64,000 bases of DNA from an uncultured Alphaproteobacteria bacterium (lineage in GTDB: Bacteria; Pseudomonadota; Alphaproteobacteria; Rs-D84). The stretch covers positions 62,001-126,000 of the forward strand of contig CALXXY010000002.1 in assembly GCA_944392815.1 (NCBI GenBank), in the 5' to 3' direction. The position numbers and the translations under genes were made by a program. Below, in pieces: positions 40,014-47,679 of the stretch. The notes under the pieces were generated by a model. The model was not told the DNA's origin, searched no databases, and saw only the letters and a list, made by a program, of their open reading frames with translations. Position 1 is the first letter of the stretch. Each line of letters starts with the position of its first letter.

Positions 40014-41945
40014 TTATTTCTGGGATTCGTTTTTATTTGACTGTGCGTTATGCACAACGTTTTCTACTATATTGCCAACCAATCCAACCCCCAACCCGGC
40101 ACCGGCAACTGTACCACCTGTTTTTACCTGTTGCGCGGTCTGTTCTGTCTGGGCCGCCCATTCGACGGCATCCGCCCCGTTTGGATTCATCAGCGCACGC
40201 GATATCGACGTATATGTACCCTCGGTAATGCCGGTGGCCGCGTTGTCATATAACCCGGACGTCGCGGCGTCCAGGATAACCTCGGATTCTATACCGGGCG
40301 CCATGCCCAGGGCTTCTTTACGGATCTTTAAATCCGCCGCCAATGTTGTGTATTCGTTATACAGTGGCAACAACACATTTGCACCGGGCAATTGCACGTT
40401 AACCTCGCCCCCGGAAATATTGCGCCCCGCCCCATAATCACAACGGAACGTGGCCAGATATGCCGCCATGTCACGTTCAGCGTCTGCGTCAGCGCGCTGT
40501 TCGGCCAGGGCGGACGCCAATTGCATACCGCCAATACCGCCAGCACCAATTGCAACGCTGCTTATTAACCGGTTCGCCAACGATTGTTCACGCGCTTTTG
40601 CCTCATCATACGCTTTCTTAGCTTGTCGCCAATTTTCTAATTGTGTATCGTACTGAACTAAGTTATCCAAAATATCAAATATTTCTGCGTCAGTTGTATT
40701 TGCCGTAACAGTGCCGATTACATCTATTACTTGATTACCCAAATTATCAATTTGCTGTTTCTCTTTTTCCAGCAGTTCCCCCGTATCGTCTGCGACAGCA
40801 ACATCTGGCGCACCAGACGCATCAACAAAACTTGCAACTGGCAATAAATTTTCCCGCGAACCATCGGCGTCAATTACACCCGTTGGATTCACAGATTGTA
40901 CACGATTATCTGGCATAGATGCCGGCACATCAATTTTATCTATTTTCGCAGCATCAGATACAGAACCGTTGTTCCAAACTTTTCGACCACTTATAATATC
41001 CCCCAAAACATCCTGTGCCGGTGATGTTTTTTGCATTTCTTTCAATGCGGCCATCCAATTTGATGATGCAGAATACCAAGTTTCATTTTCACCAAATTCG
41101 TTCGCATCAAAAGAAGTCCTTGACCTTGACACAACCCCATATACCTGATTGTCATTTGTCCACGCGGCACCACCAGAATTTCCCTGTGACAGTTGACAAT
41201 TTCCGTTATAAGACACAGCAAGTGTTTGTTTTGTCCTGTCCACAACCCTAATGTTACCAACCCCTGTCAGTTCACAAGCTGCGTCCGCCTTTAACCTAAA
41301 TCTTTTTTTCCCGGACGAAACATCCCAATCTCTTAATTCTTTACCATCCAACAATGTTGTAAATTCATCATAGAGTTGTTCTAAATAAGTTTCTGCGCTT
41401 TCATAAGACGCCACATTGTGTTCTGACAATTTTTTATGTATTTTTTGTATTTCATCTGGCGTCAATATCCTAAGCCAACCAAATCCAGCGATACTAACAG
41501 GTACAGGAAACCTTGCATCATTTTTTTTCAAAGAATCTGGAAAAGAATCAAAATAGTCCCGGCTAAAAAATTTAACATCTTGTACCCGCAACAATGCCCA
41601 GTCATCAGATAAAGAGGTTCCATATTTTTCTAAAACGACCCAAGTTTCTCTGCCATCATATGTCTCTATTGGTATTTTTTCACCAACCATTTGATTGCCG
41701 TCATATCCTGTACTATAAATCAAACAATGGCGTGCCGTTAAAATTATATCTGGCGCGACATATTGCCCAGCACAAGTCACAGAAACCCAATCAGCCGAAA
41801 AAGTATTTCCCTTTATCAATACAATTTTGTTATACGGCGCCGCAGACCAATCAACATATTCACGTTCGTCGTATGAACCAATATATGCACGTGCAACACA
41901 CGGCACGAACAACAGCGCGATAAAAATTAATTTACGCAAAAACAA
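40014..41945 (-). CDS. Secreted trypsin-like serine protease with C-terminal helical and Gly-rich region
   Basis: Signal peptide MFLRKLIFIALLFVPCVARA; S1-type protease domain (about residues 40-310) with an intact triad: His73 in LTARHC, Asp115 in DDWALLRV and Ser257 in QGNSGGAAW. A Pro/Asp linker follows, a long helical stretch (about 380-470), a Gly-rich hydrophobic segment (SSVAIGAGGIGGMQLASAL), and a second one near the end (GGTVAGAGLGVGLVGNIV). 643 aa. The start is TTG at 41945 with GGA upstream; no ATG fits. The C-terminal half resembles the layout of the 6419 and 10638 proteins. Substrate unknown. Confidence 0.82.
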   Translation of the reverse strand: MFLRKLIFIALLFVPCVARAYIGSYDEREYVDWSAAPYNKIVLIKGNTFSADWVSVTCAGQYVAPDIILTARHCLIYSTGYDGNQMVGEKIPIETYDGRETWVVLEKYGTSLSDDWALLRVQDVKFFSRDYFDSFPDSLKKNDARFPVPVSIAGFGWLRILTPDEIQKIHKKLSEHNVASYESAETYLEQLYDEFTTLLDGKELRDWDVSSGKKRFRLKADAACELTGVGNIRVVDRTKQTLAVSYNGNCQLSQGNSGGAAWTNDNQVYGVVSRSRTSFDANEFGENETWYSASSNWMAALKEMQKTSPAQDVLGDIISGRKVWNNGSVSDAAKIDKIDVPASMPDNRVQSVNPTGVIDADGSRENLLPVASFVDASGAPDVAVADDTGELLEKEKQQIDNLGNQVIDVIGTVTANTTDAEIFDILDNLVQYDTQLENWRQAKKAYDEAKAREQSLANRLISSVAIGAGGIGGMQLASALAEQRADADAERDMAAYLATFRCDYGAGRNISGGEVNVQLPGANVLLPLYNEYTTLAADLKIRKEALGMAPGIESEVILDAATSGLYDNAATGITEGTYTSISRALMNPNGADAVEWAAQTEQTAQQVKTGGTVAGAGLGVGLVGNIVENVVHNAQSNKNESQK

Positions 41946-41972
41946 TTTTTACATTCCAATCTGAACGTAAAA

Positions 41973-41986
41973 ATTATATCACAAAA
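41973..41986 (-). promoter_or_regulatory. Extended -10 promoter of the protease gene
   Basis: The minus strand reads TTTTGTGATATAAT, about 21 nt from the predicted transcript start to the TTG. Confidence 0.55.
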
Positions 41987-42003
41987 CGCGACCAAAATAA
42001 AAT

Positions 42004-42026
42004 AAAAAGACCGGCTTTTGCCGGCC
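42004..42026 (-). terminator. Intrinsic terminator after tatA
   Basis: On the minus strand GGCCGGC, AAAA, GCCGGTC followed by TTTTTATTTTATTTT. Confidence 0.82.
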
Positions 42027-42046
42027 TATGCATAAATTCATACGAA

Positions 42047-42352
42047 CTATTTTTTTGCCCCACGTGCGACATTTTTTTTGCCACCCGCACCACGTCCAGA
42101 CGCCCCGGCCTTTGCCGGCTTTTTTGCCGCTTTTTTGGTGGATTTTGGCGTGGGTTCAGATTTTTCCGCCACCCCGGCATTTACCGGTGTTTTTTCACCC
42201 TTTTTGGATTTGGCGGTCAATTCACGTTTAAACGTATTAATCCCATCGGCCAGGTTTTTCATCATACCCGGAATTTTATTGTGGCCAAACAACACCACCA
42301 CCAATAAAACGATTATCAGTATTTCCCAACCGCCCAAACGTCCAAACATCAT
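42047..42352 (-). CDS. tatA: Twin-arginine translocase subunit TatA
   Basis: Pore-forming subunit of the Tat system. N-terminal membrane helix GWEILIIVLLVVVLFGHNKI with the conserved FG motif, amphipathic helix MMKNLADGINTFKRELT, then a very basic Lys/Ala/Pro tail. Its 101 aa are within the TatA range. The start is ATGATG at 42352/42349 after GGGGG. It sits 10 kb from tatBC and 13 nt after the SPOR gene stop. Confidence 0.92.
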   Translation of the reverse strand: MMFGRLGGWEILIIVLLVVVLFGHNKIPGMMKNLADGINTFKRELTAKSKKGEKTPVNAGVAEKSEPTPKSTKKAAKKPAKAGASGRGAGGKKNVARGAKK

Positions 42353-42365
42353 TTGCCCCCATTAA

Positions 42366-43157
42366 TTATTTAGTCACATAACATTCCAATCCGTCGGCCT
42401 TGGCATTGCGACAGAAATTATTCGCATCGGCCGGCGCATTAAATCCAACCCGCAATCTGTATGTAGTATTTCCATTTGGCAACTGTGCCGCCAAAATCAC
42501 GAATTGATGACCATTAAACAAATTCGCATGCGATGCCCGCAATTGACGCTGGCCAGATTCAGCCAATGCGCGCGTGCTGTATGAACCAATCTGGGCATAC
42601 CAAGCATACGTGCGTGTGGTATTTTGTGCACGTGCCGGTGCAGCGCTTGCGCGGCGCGCTGGCTTCGCGGCGGGTTTTGCCGCCGGCTTGGCTGCGGGCT
42701 TGGCCGCTGGTTTGTCCGGATTAAATGTCACATCTTTGCGATCGTCAATAACACGCACAGGCACCCCAGGCGTTGCATTCTGTGCCACGGGCGCAGGTTT
42801 TGGTGCGGGTGCCGCTTGTGGCGCGGGCACGGGCTCTACTTTGGCGGGCTGCACCGCAGCATTCGCCACTGGGGCCGGTTGCGGTGCCGGAACAACCAAC
42901 GGCGCATTCGGATCGCCACCATCAACAATTACTGCTGGCGCGTCCAGGTCAACCTCCATCGTAGAAGCGGAATCCCCGCCAACGATACGAATAATAACGT
43001 ACGTCGCCAATATAATGACCAACACACCAACCGCCATCAACAACCATGGCCGTTTGGGACGTGGCGCAGTAAACGGTGCCGCATCTGGCAAAGCGTCCGT
43101 CGTATCGGCGTCATCATCATTTAAATCCAATAAATCCAAATTGTCTTCGTCATTCAT
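42366..43157 (-). CDS. SPOR-domain inner-membrane protein
   Basis: The start at 43157 (MNDEDNLDLLDLNDDD) has GGGGGA upstream. Acidic cytoplasmic N-terminus, one membrane helix (WLLMAVGVLVIILATYVIIR), a long Pro/Ala-rich periplasmic linker with four AAKP repeats, and a C-terminal SPOR domain (AWYAQIGSYSTRALAESGQR ... TTYRLRVGFNAPADANNFCR) that binds denuded septal glycan. 263 aa. It is likely a division-associated protein of FtsN type by topology, but the FtsN essential motif is not identifiable. Confidence 0.85.
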   Translation of the reverse strand: MNDEDNLDLLDLNDDDADTTDALPDAAPFTAPRPKRPWLLMAVGVLVIILATYVIIRIVGGDSASTMEVDLDAPAVIVDGGDPNAPLVVPAPQPAPVANAAVQPAKVEPVPAPQAAPAPKPAPVAQNATPGVPVRVIDDRKDVTFNPDKPAAKPAAKPAAKPAAKPARRASAAPARAQNTTRTYAWYAQIGSYSTRALAESGQRQLRASHANLFNGHQFVILAAQLPNGNTTYRLRVGFNAPADANNFCRNAKADGLECYVTK

Positions 43158-43187
43158 CAGGATTCCCCCATAGTTTCTTTGGAACAC

Positions 43188-43201
43188 ATTATATCATAAA
43201 A
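43188..43201 (-). promoter_or_regulatory. Extended -10 promoter of the SPOR gene
   Basis: The minus strand reads TTTTATGATATAAT; predicted leader about 24 nt. Confidence 0.55.
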
Positions 43202-43235
43202 AACAGCATTTTCCAAAGATTATATGCGCGTTCCC

Positions 43236-43379
43236 CTATTCCGGCATTTGCCCAAAATTCGGTGGAACGATTAATTTATGATTTTCTTCGACGATGGGTT
43301 CAACCTCGCACCCACCGGCGCACGCCGCCAACACCATTGGCGCCGCGATAATTGCCAATAATAAAATCGCTTTTTTCAT
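43236..43379 (-). CDS. Very small lipoprotein, 47 aa
   Basis: MKKAILLLAIIAAPMVLAAC is a lipoprotein signal with lipobox VLAAC; the mature peptide is only 28 residues, with a second Cys and the acidic/Pro sequence EVEPIVEENHKLIVPPNF. GGAAGG lies 7 nt upstream and TATAAT at 43412-43407. Not matched to a named family; size recalls LptM-like small lipoproteins but similarity is not shown. Confidence 0.78.
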   Translation of the reverse strand: MKKAILLLAIIAAPMVLAACAGGCEVEPIVEENHKLIVPPNFGQMPE

Positions 43380-43412
43380 GTTCTACCTTCCTTTATCTGT
43401 ATAAATATTATA

Positions 43413-43435
43413 ATGGCGCGACAACGCCGCGCCAT
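43413..43435 (-). terminator. Hairpin after thrS, next to the -10 of the small lipoprotein gene
   Basis: 8-bp stem ATGGCGCG / CGCGCCAT. It is followed on the minus strand by TATAATATTTA, which also forms the TATAAT of the lipoprotein promoter (43412-43407), so terminator and promoter are fused. Confidence 0.6.
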
Positions 43436-43447
43436 ATTTTTTTGCGT

Positions 43448-45181
43448 TTATGCAGGCATTTTAACCGCCGCCACCATTTGGTCAATAAATTCGTCGACCG
43501 GCACAGTTTCCTGGCCGTCCCGTCCCAAACGACGCAACGTGACAGTTTTGTTTTCCATTTCTTTTTCACCAACAACTGCGATAATTGGCGTTTTTGCCAG
43601 CGACAATTCGCGGATTTTATAGTTAACCTTTTCATCACGCAAATCAGTCCGCGCATACACCCCGGCGTCACGCAAACGATCGGCAATTTCAACGGCATAA
43701 TCACGGAATTTTTCCGAAATCGGTGTGACCACAACGGGCTCTGGGCTTAACCACAGCGGCAAATTCCCGCCCGTTGATTCCAGCAACACACCCATAAAGC
43801 GTTCAATAGAACCCACCAGCGCACGATGCAACATAATTGGCCGATGTTTTTCACCATCTTCGCCGATATACGACAAATCAAAACGTTCCGGCAAATTCAT
43901 ATCCAATTGCACAGTGCCACACTGCCACGTGCGCCCAAGTGCGTCTTTCAGATAATTATCAATTTTCGGTCCATAAAACGCAGCGTCACCCGGCGCAATT
44001 TCGTATTCAATACCATTCGCGTCCAGCGCATGTTTTAACGCGCCTTCGGCCTTGTCCCAAATTTCATCCGACCCGATACGGAATTCAGATTCTTTACGCG
44101 TGGCCAATTTCATAGAAATATTATTAAAACCAAATTTCGCATAAATATCCTTAATAAAGCGCAAAATTTTCACAACTTCTGCTTCTAATTGATCTTCGGT
44201 ACAGAAAATATGGGCATCGTCCTGGGTAAATTCGCGCACACGCATCAGTCCCGACAGACCGCCTGCGGCTTCGTACCGACACACCTTGCCAAATTCAGCC
44301 AGATACAGCGGCAAATCTTTGTACGATTTAATTCCCTGGCCAAACACCAACATACCCCCCGGGCATGACATCGGCTTTACACAGAACGTTTTGCCGTCCT
44401 GGGTTTTACCAGAATAATTATGCTCGCCATATTTTGCCCAATGGCCACTGCGTTCCCACAGCGATCTGTCCATAACAGACGGTGTGGATATTTCCTGGTA
44501 CCCGGCGCGCTCCTGGCGGTGACGCAAATATTCAATTAACTTGCGATAAATTTTGTATCCCTTGTCATGCCAAAACACAGCACCCGGCGCATAATCAGGT
44601 TCGAAATGGAACAAATCCATATCCTTGCCCAATTTACGGTTATCACGTGCGGCGGCCTCGGCCTGCATTTTCAGAAACGCGTCCAATTCATCTTTGGTTG
44701 CAAACGCGTCAACATAAATACGCTGCAGCATTTTATTTTTCGCGTCCCCGCGCCAATATGCGCCCGCCACACTGCGAATTTTAAACGCATCACGTGGTAA
44801 TTCTTTGGAACTTTCCACATGCGGTCCACGACACAAATCAACAAAATCGCGGAATTTATAAATTGATAAATCTTCGCCGGCGGCATCATATTCATTCAGC
44901 CATTCCATTTTATACGGCTGGTCGGCGAAAATATCCTTGGCCTCGGCCAAAGATACATTACGTTGTTCGAATCGGCCGTTTGATTTGATTAATTCACGCA
45001 TTTCATGTTCGATTTTTTCGAAATCTTCCTCGGAAAAACGATGTTCAGTATCAAAATCGTAATAAAAGCCATTTTCTATGGCCGGCCCACCCGCAAATTT
45101 AACATCTGGGTATAATTTCTGAACCGCAGCCGCCAAAACATGAGCCAACGAATGACGCACAGTTTCAATTGGATATGACAT
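43448..45181 (-). CDS. thrS: Threonyl-tRNA synthetase lacking the TGS domain
   Basis: Charges tRNA-Thr. The protein starts MSYPIETVRHSLAHVLAAAV, so it begins at the editing domain; the N-terminal TGS domain of about 60 residues is absent (577 versus about 640 aa). Editing motifs HxxxH (RHSLAH) and CRGPHVES are intact. Catalytic core: KPMSCPGGM, RVREFTQDDAHIFC (class II motif 2), LHRALVGSIERFMGVL (motif 3), with zinc Cys/His/His present. The anticodon-binding domain is at about 470-577. AAGGA lies 8 nt upstream. Regulated by a Thr-codon leader peptide (45265-45321) and an overlapping small ORF (45165-45260). Confidence 0.95.
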   Translation of the reverse strand: MSYPIETVRHSLAHVLAAAVQKLYPDVKFAGGPAIENGFYYDFDTEHRFSEEDFEKIEHEMRELIKSNGRFEQRNVSLAEAKDIFADQPYKMEWLNEYDAAGEDLSIYKFRDFVDLCRGPHVESSKELPRDAFKIRSVAGAYWRGDAKNKMLQRIYVDAFATKDELDAFLKMQAEAAARDNRKLGKDMDLFHFEPDYAPGAVFWHDKGYKIYRKLIEYLRHRQERAGYQEISTPSVMDRSLWERSGHWAKYGEHNYSGKTQDGKTFCVKPMSCPGGMLVFGQGIKSYKDLPLYLAEFGKVCRYEAAGGLSGLMRVREFTQDDAHIFCTEDQLEAEVVKILRFIKDIYAKFGFNNISMKLATRKESEFRIGSDEIWDKAEGALKHALDANGIEYEIAPGDAAFYGPKIDNYLKDALGRTWQCGTVQLDMNLPERFDLSYIGEDGEKHRPIMLHRALVGSIERFMGVLLESTGGNLPLWLSPEPVVVTPISEKFRDYAVEIADRLRDAGVYARTDLRDEKVNYKIRELSLAKTPIIAVVGEKEMENKTVTLRRLGRDGQETVPVDEFIDQMVAAVKMPA

Positions 45182-45260
45182 AATAAAAATCCTTATCGTT
45201 ATAAAAAATAAATATTGAAGTGTTGTTAATTATTGCATTGAACGCGGAAAACCGCAACAT
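45165..45260 (-). CDS. Second leader ORF overlapping the thrS start, 31 codons
   Basis: ATG at 45260 with GGGGG 9-13 nt upstream; encodes MLRFSAFNAIINNTSIFIFY and eleven more residues, ending at TGA 45165, 17 nt inside thrS in another frame. The GGGGG is complementary to the ACCCCC at the end of the Thr leader ORF, so the hairpin would hide it. The peptide itself is unlikely to matter; its translation could open the thrS start region. Evidence for translation is only the ribosome-binding site and position. Confidence 0.45.
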   Translation of the reverse strand: MLRFSAFNAIINNTSIFIFYNDKDFYYVISN

Positions 45261-45264
45261 AATC

Positions 45265-45321
45265 TTATACCCCCGTGGGGGTTGTAGTTGTTGTGACAAA
45301 GAAAACACAATATTTTTTCAT
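45265..45321 (-). CDS. Threonine-rich leader peptide of thrS
   Basis: Encodes MKKYCVFFVTTTTTPTGV, 18 aa, with codons ACA ACA ACT ACA ACC, then CCC ACG. Six of the seven residues at positions 10-16 are Thr. The ATG lies within a few nt of the transcript start predicted from the TTGACA/TATTAT promoter, so the leader mRNA is probably leaderless, as described for the trpL leader of rhizobia. It precedes thrS on the same strand by 83 nt. Run-on Thr codons just before the threonyl-tRNA synthetase gene are the hallmark of ribosome-mediated attenuation. Confidence 0.82.
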   Translation of the reverse strand: MKKYCVFFVTTTTTPTGV

Positions 45322-45330
45322 AACACTGAC

Positions 45331-45359
45331 ATAATAGTACCAATAAAAAGAAATGTCAA
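45331..45359 (-). promoter_or_regulatory. Consensus sigma-70 promoter of thrS
   Basis: On the minus strand TTGACA (45359-45354), 17-nt spacer, TATTAT (45336-45331). One of the best promoters in the window; it starts 8 nt after the trhA stop. Confidence 0.85.
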
Positions 45360-45367
45360 CACCCCCC

Positions 45368-46105
45368 CTAGAAATCAATTATGCAACCAAACAACACCGC
45401 GAAAAAGAAACACACACTGCCACCTATGACAAACAGGTGCCATATTGCATGGGAATATTTCATACGTCGCCACAGATAAAAAATCACCCCCAGCGAATAC
45501 GACAAACCTCCCGCCAAAATAAACCACAGCCCACGCGGTGGTATATTATGCAACATAGCCGGCAATATAAACAGCAACGTCCACCCCATAATCAGATACA
45601 ACAACACAATCCATTTGGGCTGGCTGTGTGGACGACGCATTTTCATAACCGCGCCCAAAATCACGATTGCCCATAAAATTCCAAATACAGTCCACCCCAG
45701 TCCCCCGCGCAAATTAACCAACAAAAACGGTGTATAGGTTCCTGCAATCAACGCATAAATGGCAACACTGTCCCAGACCTCGAAAAAACATTCACCACGC
45801 CGTCCAATTGTTGCGTGACACATGGTGGATCCGAAATACAACATTATCATCGTCGCACCAAAAATCGCACACGACACAACCGCCCACGGATTATGCGCCA
45901 GCGCCGCGAACACAACCAACAACGTCAACGCAGCAATCGCCAACCCAACCCCAATACCATGGGTTAAAATATTTAACACTTCCTCGCTGTGCGTGCTGGG
46001 GCGTTCCCAACGGAACAGCCCAGTTGCCTGCAAAAAACGCAACAAACGTTTTGCCCGCGTATCAGATTTAACCTGTTTTAATTGTGCACGTTTTGTTTTT
46101 GTCAT
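45368..46105 (-). CDS. trhA: Hemolysin III / PAQR-family membrane protein TrhA
   Basis: Seven-helix membrane protein of the PAQR superfamily (YqfA/TrhA), linked to membrane-fluidity homeostasis. Motifs: EEVLNILTHGIGVGLAIAAL, FGSTMCHA, WDSVAIYALIAGTYTPF and C-terminal SHAIWHLFVIGGS; the conserved His/Asp/Ser set of the presumed metal site is present. 245 aa with a basic N-terminal extension of about 35 residues. It overlaps gltX by 4 bp, so it is co-translated with it. Confidence 0.9.
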   Translation of the reverse strand: MTKTKRAQLKQVKSDTRAKRLLRFLQATGLFRWERPSTHSEEVLNILTHGIGVGLAIAALTLLVVFAALAHNPWAVVSCAIFGATMIMLYFGSTMCHATIGRRGECFFEVWDSVAIYALIAGTYTPFLLVNLRGGLGWTVFGILWAIVILGAVMKMRRPHSQPKWIVLLYLIMGWTLLFILPAMLHNIPPRGLWFILAGGLSYSLGVIFYLWRRMKYSHAIWHLFVIGGSVCFFFAVLFGCIIDF

Positions 46106-47679
46106 TTTAATATTTCCTTGATTCTGGCAATAACTTTGTCTGCGCCCATCACCTGCATAACAGAATACAGATCTGGCGTATTTGTGCGCCCAGTCACCGC
46201 CACGCGCAAATTCATTGCCACATCGCCATTTTTAACACCGGCCGCAGCGGCAATTTCAACGATTTTATTCCACCAAGTATCCTTGTCATCGCAAATATCA
46301 AACGTTTCCAGGAACGCGCGCAATAAATCATGATTAAATTCATATTCAGTATTCTGCGCGAACAAATCGTCCCAAAAATATGCAATTTCGTCCAAAGTTT
46401 GCCGCCATGTAATAAAATCTTTGCGAATGCGTTTTGGATTATCGCGTTCAATGCCCAAAATATTTTTCAAATATTCAGGATTATCACCGATTCGCGCGGC
46501 CCATTGCAAATCATATTCATTTGCCCACGCCATAACGCGTTGCGCCAATTCATCAACCGGCAAAGTCGCAATAAATTCGCGCGCCCACCATTCCAGTTTT
46601 TTCATATCAAACAACGCACCCGACATAGGTATTTTTTTCGGTCGCAATGGATATTCCCAAATAGATTTAACCTGCCCTTTGGATTTGGCCTCTTCATACC
46701 CAGACGCCGCAATATTGCCCAGATATTCCAGCACCGCTTCACACGGCCACCCATCGGCCAAGAAAAACGCAACGTTTGCCTCGGGGTCATGACGCTTGGA
46801 TAATTTTCGCTGTTTTCCAGTATCCACATCGATTTTATCAATGGTCGACGTATGAATATACATCGGCGGCGTCCAGCCCATCATACGGAATAATTGAATA
46901 TGCAACGGGAACGACGGCAACCATTCTTCGCCACGCACAACATGCGTTGTACGCATAAAATGATCGTCACACAGGTGCGCAAAATGATACGTCGGCAATC
47001 CATCATTTGATTTGATTAAAACAATATCCTCGTTGTTTTCTGGAAACCCGATTGAACCGCGCACAGCGTCCTTGCAAAAAATTCTTTGCTGGGGATTACC
47101 TGTGGAATACAAACGAATCGAAGGTACCTCGCCCGCGTCCAGACGACGAATTATTTCATCATCGGTAATATCGCGGTCACGCGCAAATTCGCCGTAAATC
47201 CCGGTTGCAAAGCCCGCGGCCTTTTGATTTTCACGAATGCGTTCCATCTCGGCCGCGGTTAAAAAGCATGGATACGCCAAACCACGCGCCAACAAATCCG
47301 CCACAACGCTGTGATAAATATCACGCCGCTGCGACTGATAATACGGCCCATATTCAGGCATATCATTGTATTTCAACCCAAACCGCTGCATAGAATCCTG
47401 AATAATTTTCACGGCGTCCGCAACCTCGCGCTTGGTATCTGTATCCTCTATGCGCAACATAAAAACACCACCGGTATCATACGCCAATTTGCAATCAATC
47501 AACGCCTGGTACAGCCCACCCAGGTGCATATAGCCCGTGGGGCTGGGTGCAAAACGTGTCACAAATGCACCATCTGGCAAATTGCGTGGCGGGAATTTTT
47601 CCTCCAACTCCGCCAAAGTATATTTTGGCGCCGCGCCCAACACACGCACAATTAAATCCGGTGATAAACCATTACGCAT
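46102..47679 (-). CDS. gltX: Glutamyl-tRNA synthetase
   Basis: Class I synthetase. HIGH motif in RFAPSPTGYMHLGGLYQALI, KMSKS motif as KLSKRHD, LRIEDTDTKR for Glu recognition, and an all-helical C-terminal anticodon-binding domain. 525 aa; the HIGH motif starts near residue 45, about 40 residues later than usual, because of an extra N-terminal segment (PDLIVRVLGAAPKYTLAELE). With GatCAB present, this enzyme may be discriminating or also charge tRNA-Gln; a second gltX elsewhere cannot be excluded. It overlaps the acetyltransferase gene by 8 bp. Confidence 0.93.
   Translation of the reverse strand: MRNGLSPDLIVRVLGAAPKYTLAELEEKFPPRNLPDGAFVTRFAPSPTGYMHLGGLYQALIDCKLAYDTGGVFMLRIEDTDTKREVADAVKIIQDSMQRFGLKYNDMPEYGPYYQSQRRDIYHSVVADLLARGLAYPCFLTAAEMERIRENQKAAGFATGIYGEFARDRDITDDEIIRRLDAGEVPSIRLYSTGNPQQRIFCKDAVRGSIGFPENNEDIVLIKSNDGLPTYHFAHLCDDHFMRTTHVVRGEEWLPSFPLHIQLFRMMGWTPPMYIHTSTIDKIDVDTGKQRKLSKRHDPEANVAFFLADGWPCEAVLEYLGNIAASGYEEAKSKGQVKSIWEYPLRPKKIPMSGALFDMKKLEWWAREFIATLPVDELAQRVMAWANEYDLQWAARIGDNPEYLKNILGIERDNPKRIRKDFITWRQTLDEIAYFWDDLFAQNTEYEFNHDLLRAFLETFDICDDKDTWWNKIVEIAAAAGVKNGDVAMNLRVAVTGRTNTPDLYSVMQVMGADKVIARIKEILK

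Noticed and set aside
42650..42725. Repeated GCCGC/GGCTT units suggestive of a CRISPR-like or tandem array
   Set aside because: They encode the Ala-Lys-Pro repeats of the SPOR protein linker; no spacers.
45255..45285. Classic intrinsic attenuator in the thrS leader
   Set aside because: The hairpins ACCCCC/GGGGGT and GCGG/CCGC are not followed by a U tract; a translational mechanism fits better.
45220..45429. Plus-strand frame of 69 codons over the thrS leader
   Set aside because: It is antisense to the promoter and leader ORF; no ribosome-binding site and no protein-like composition.
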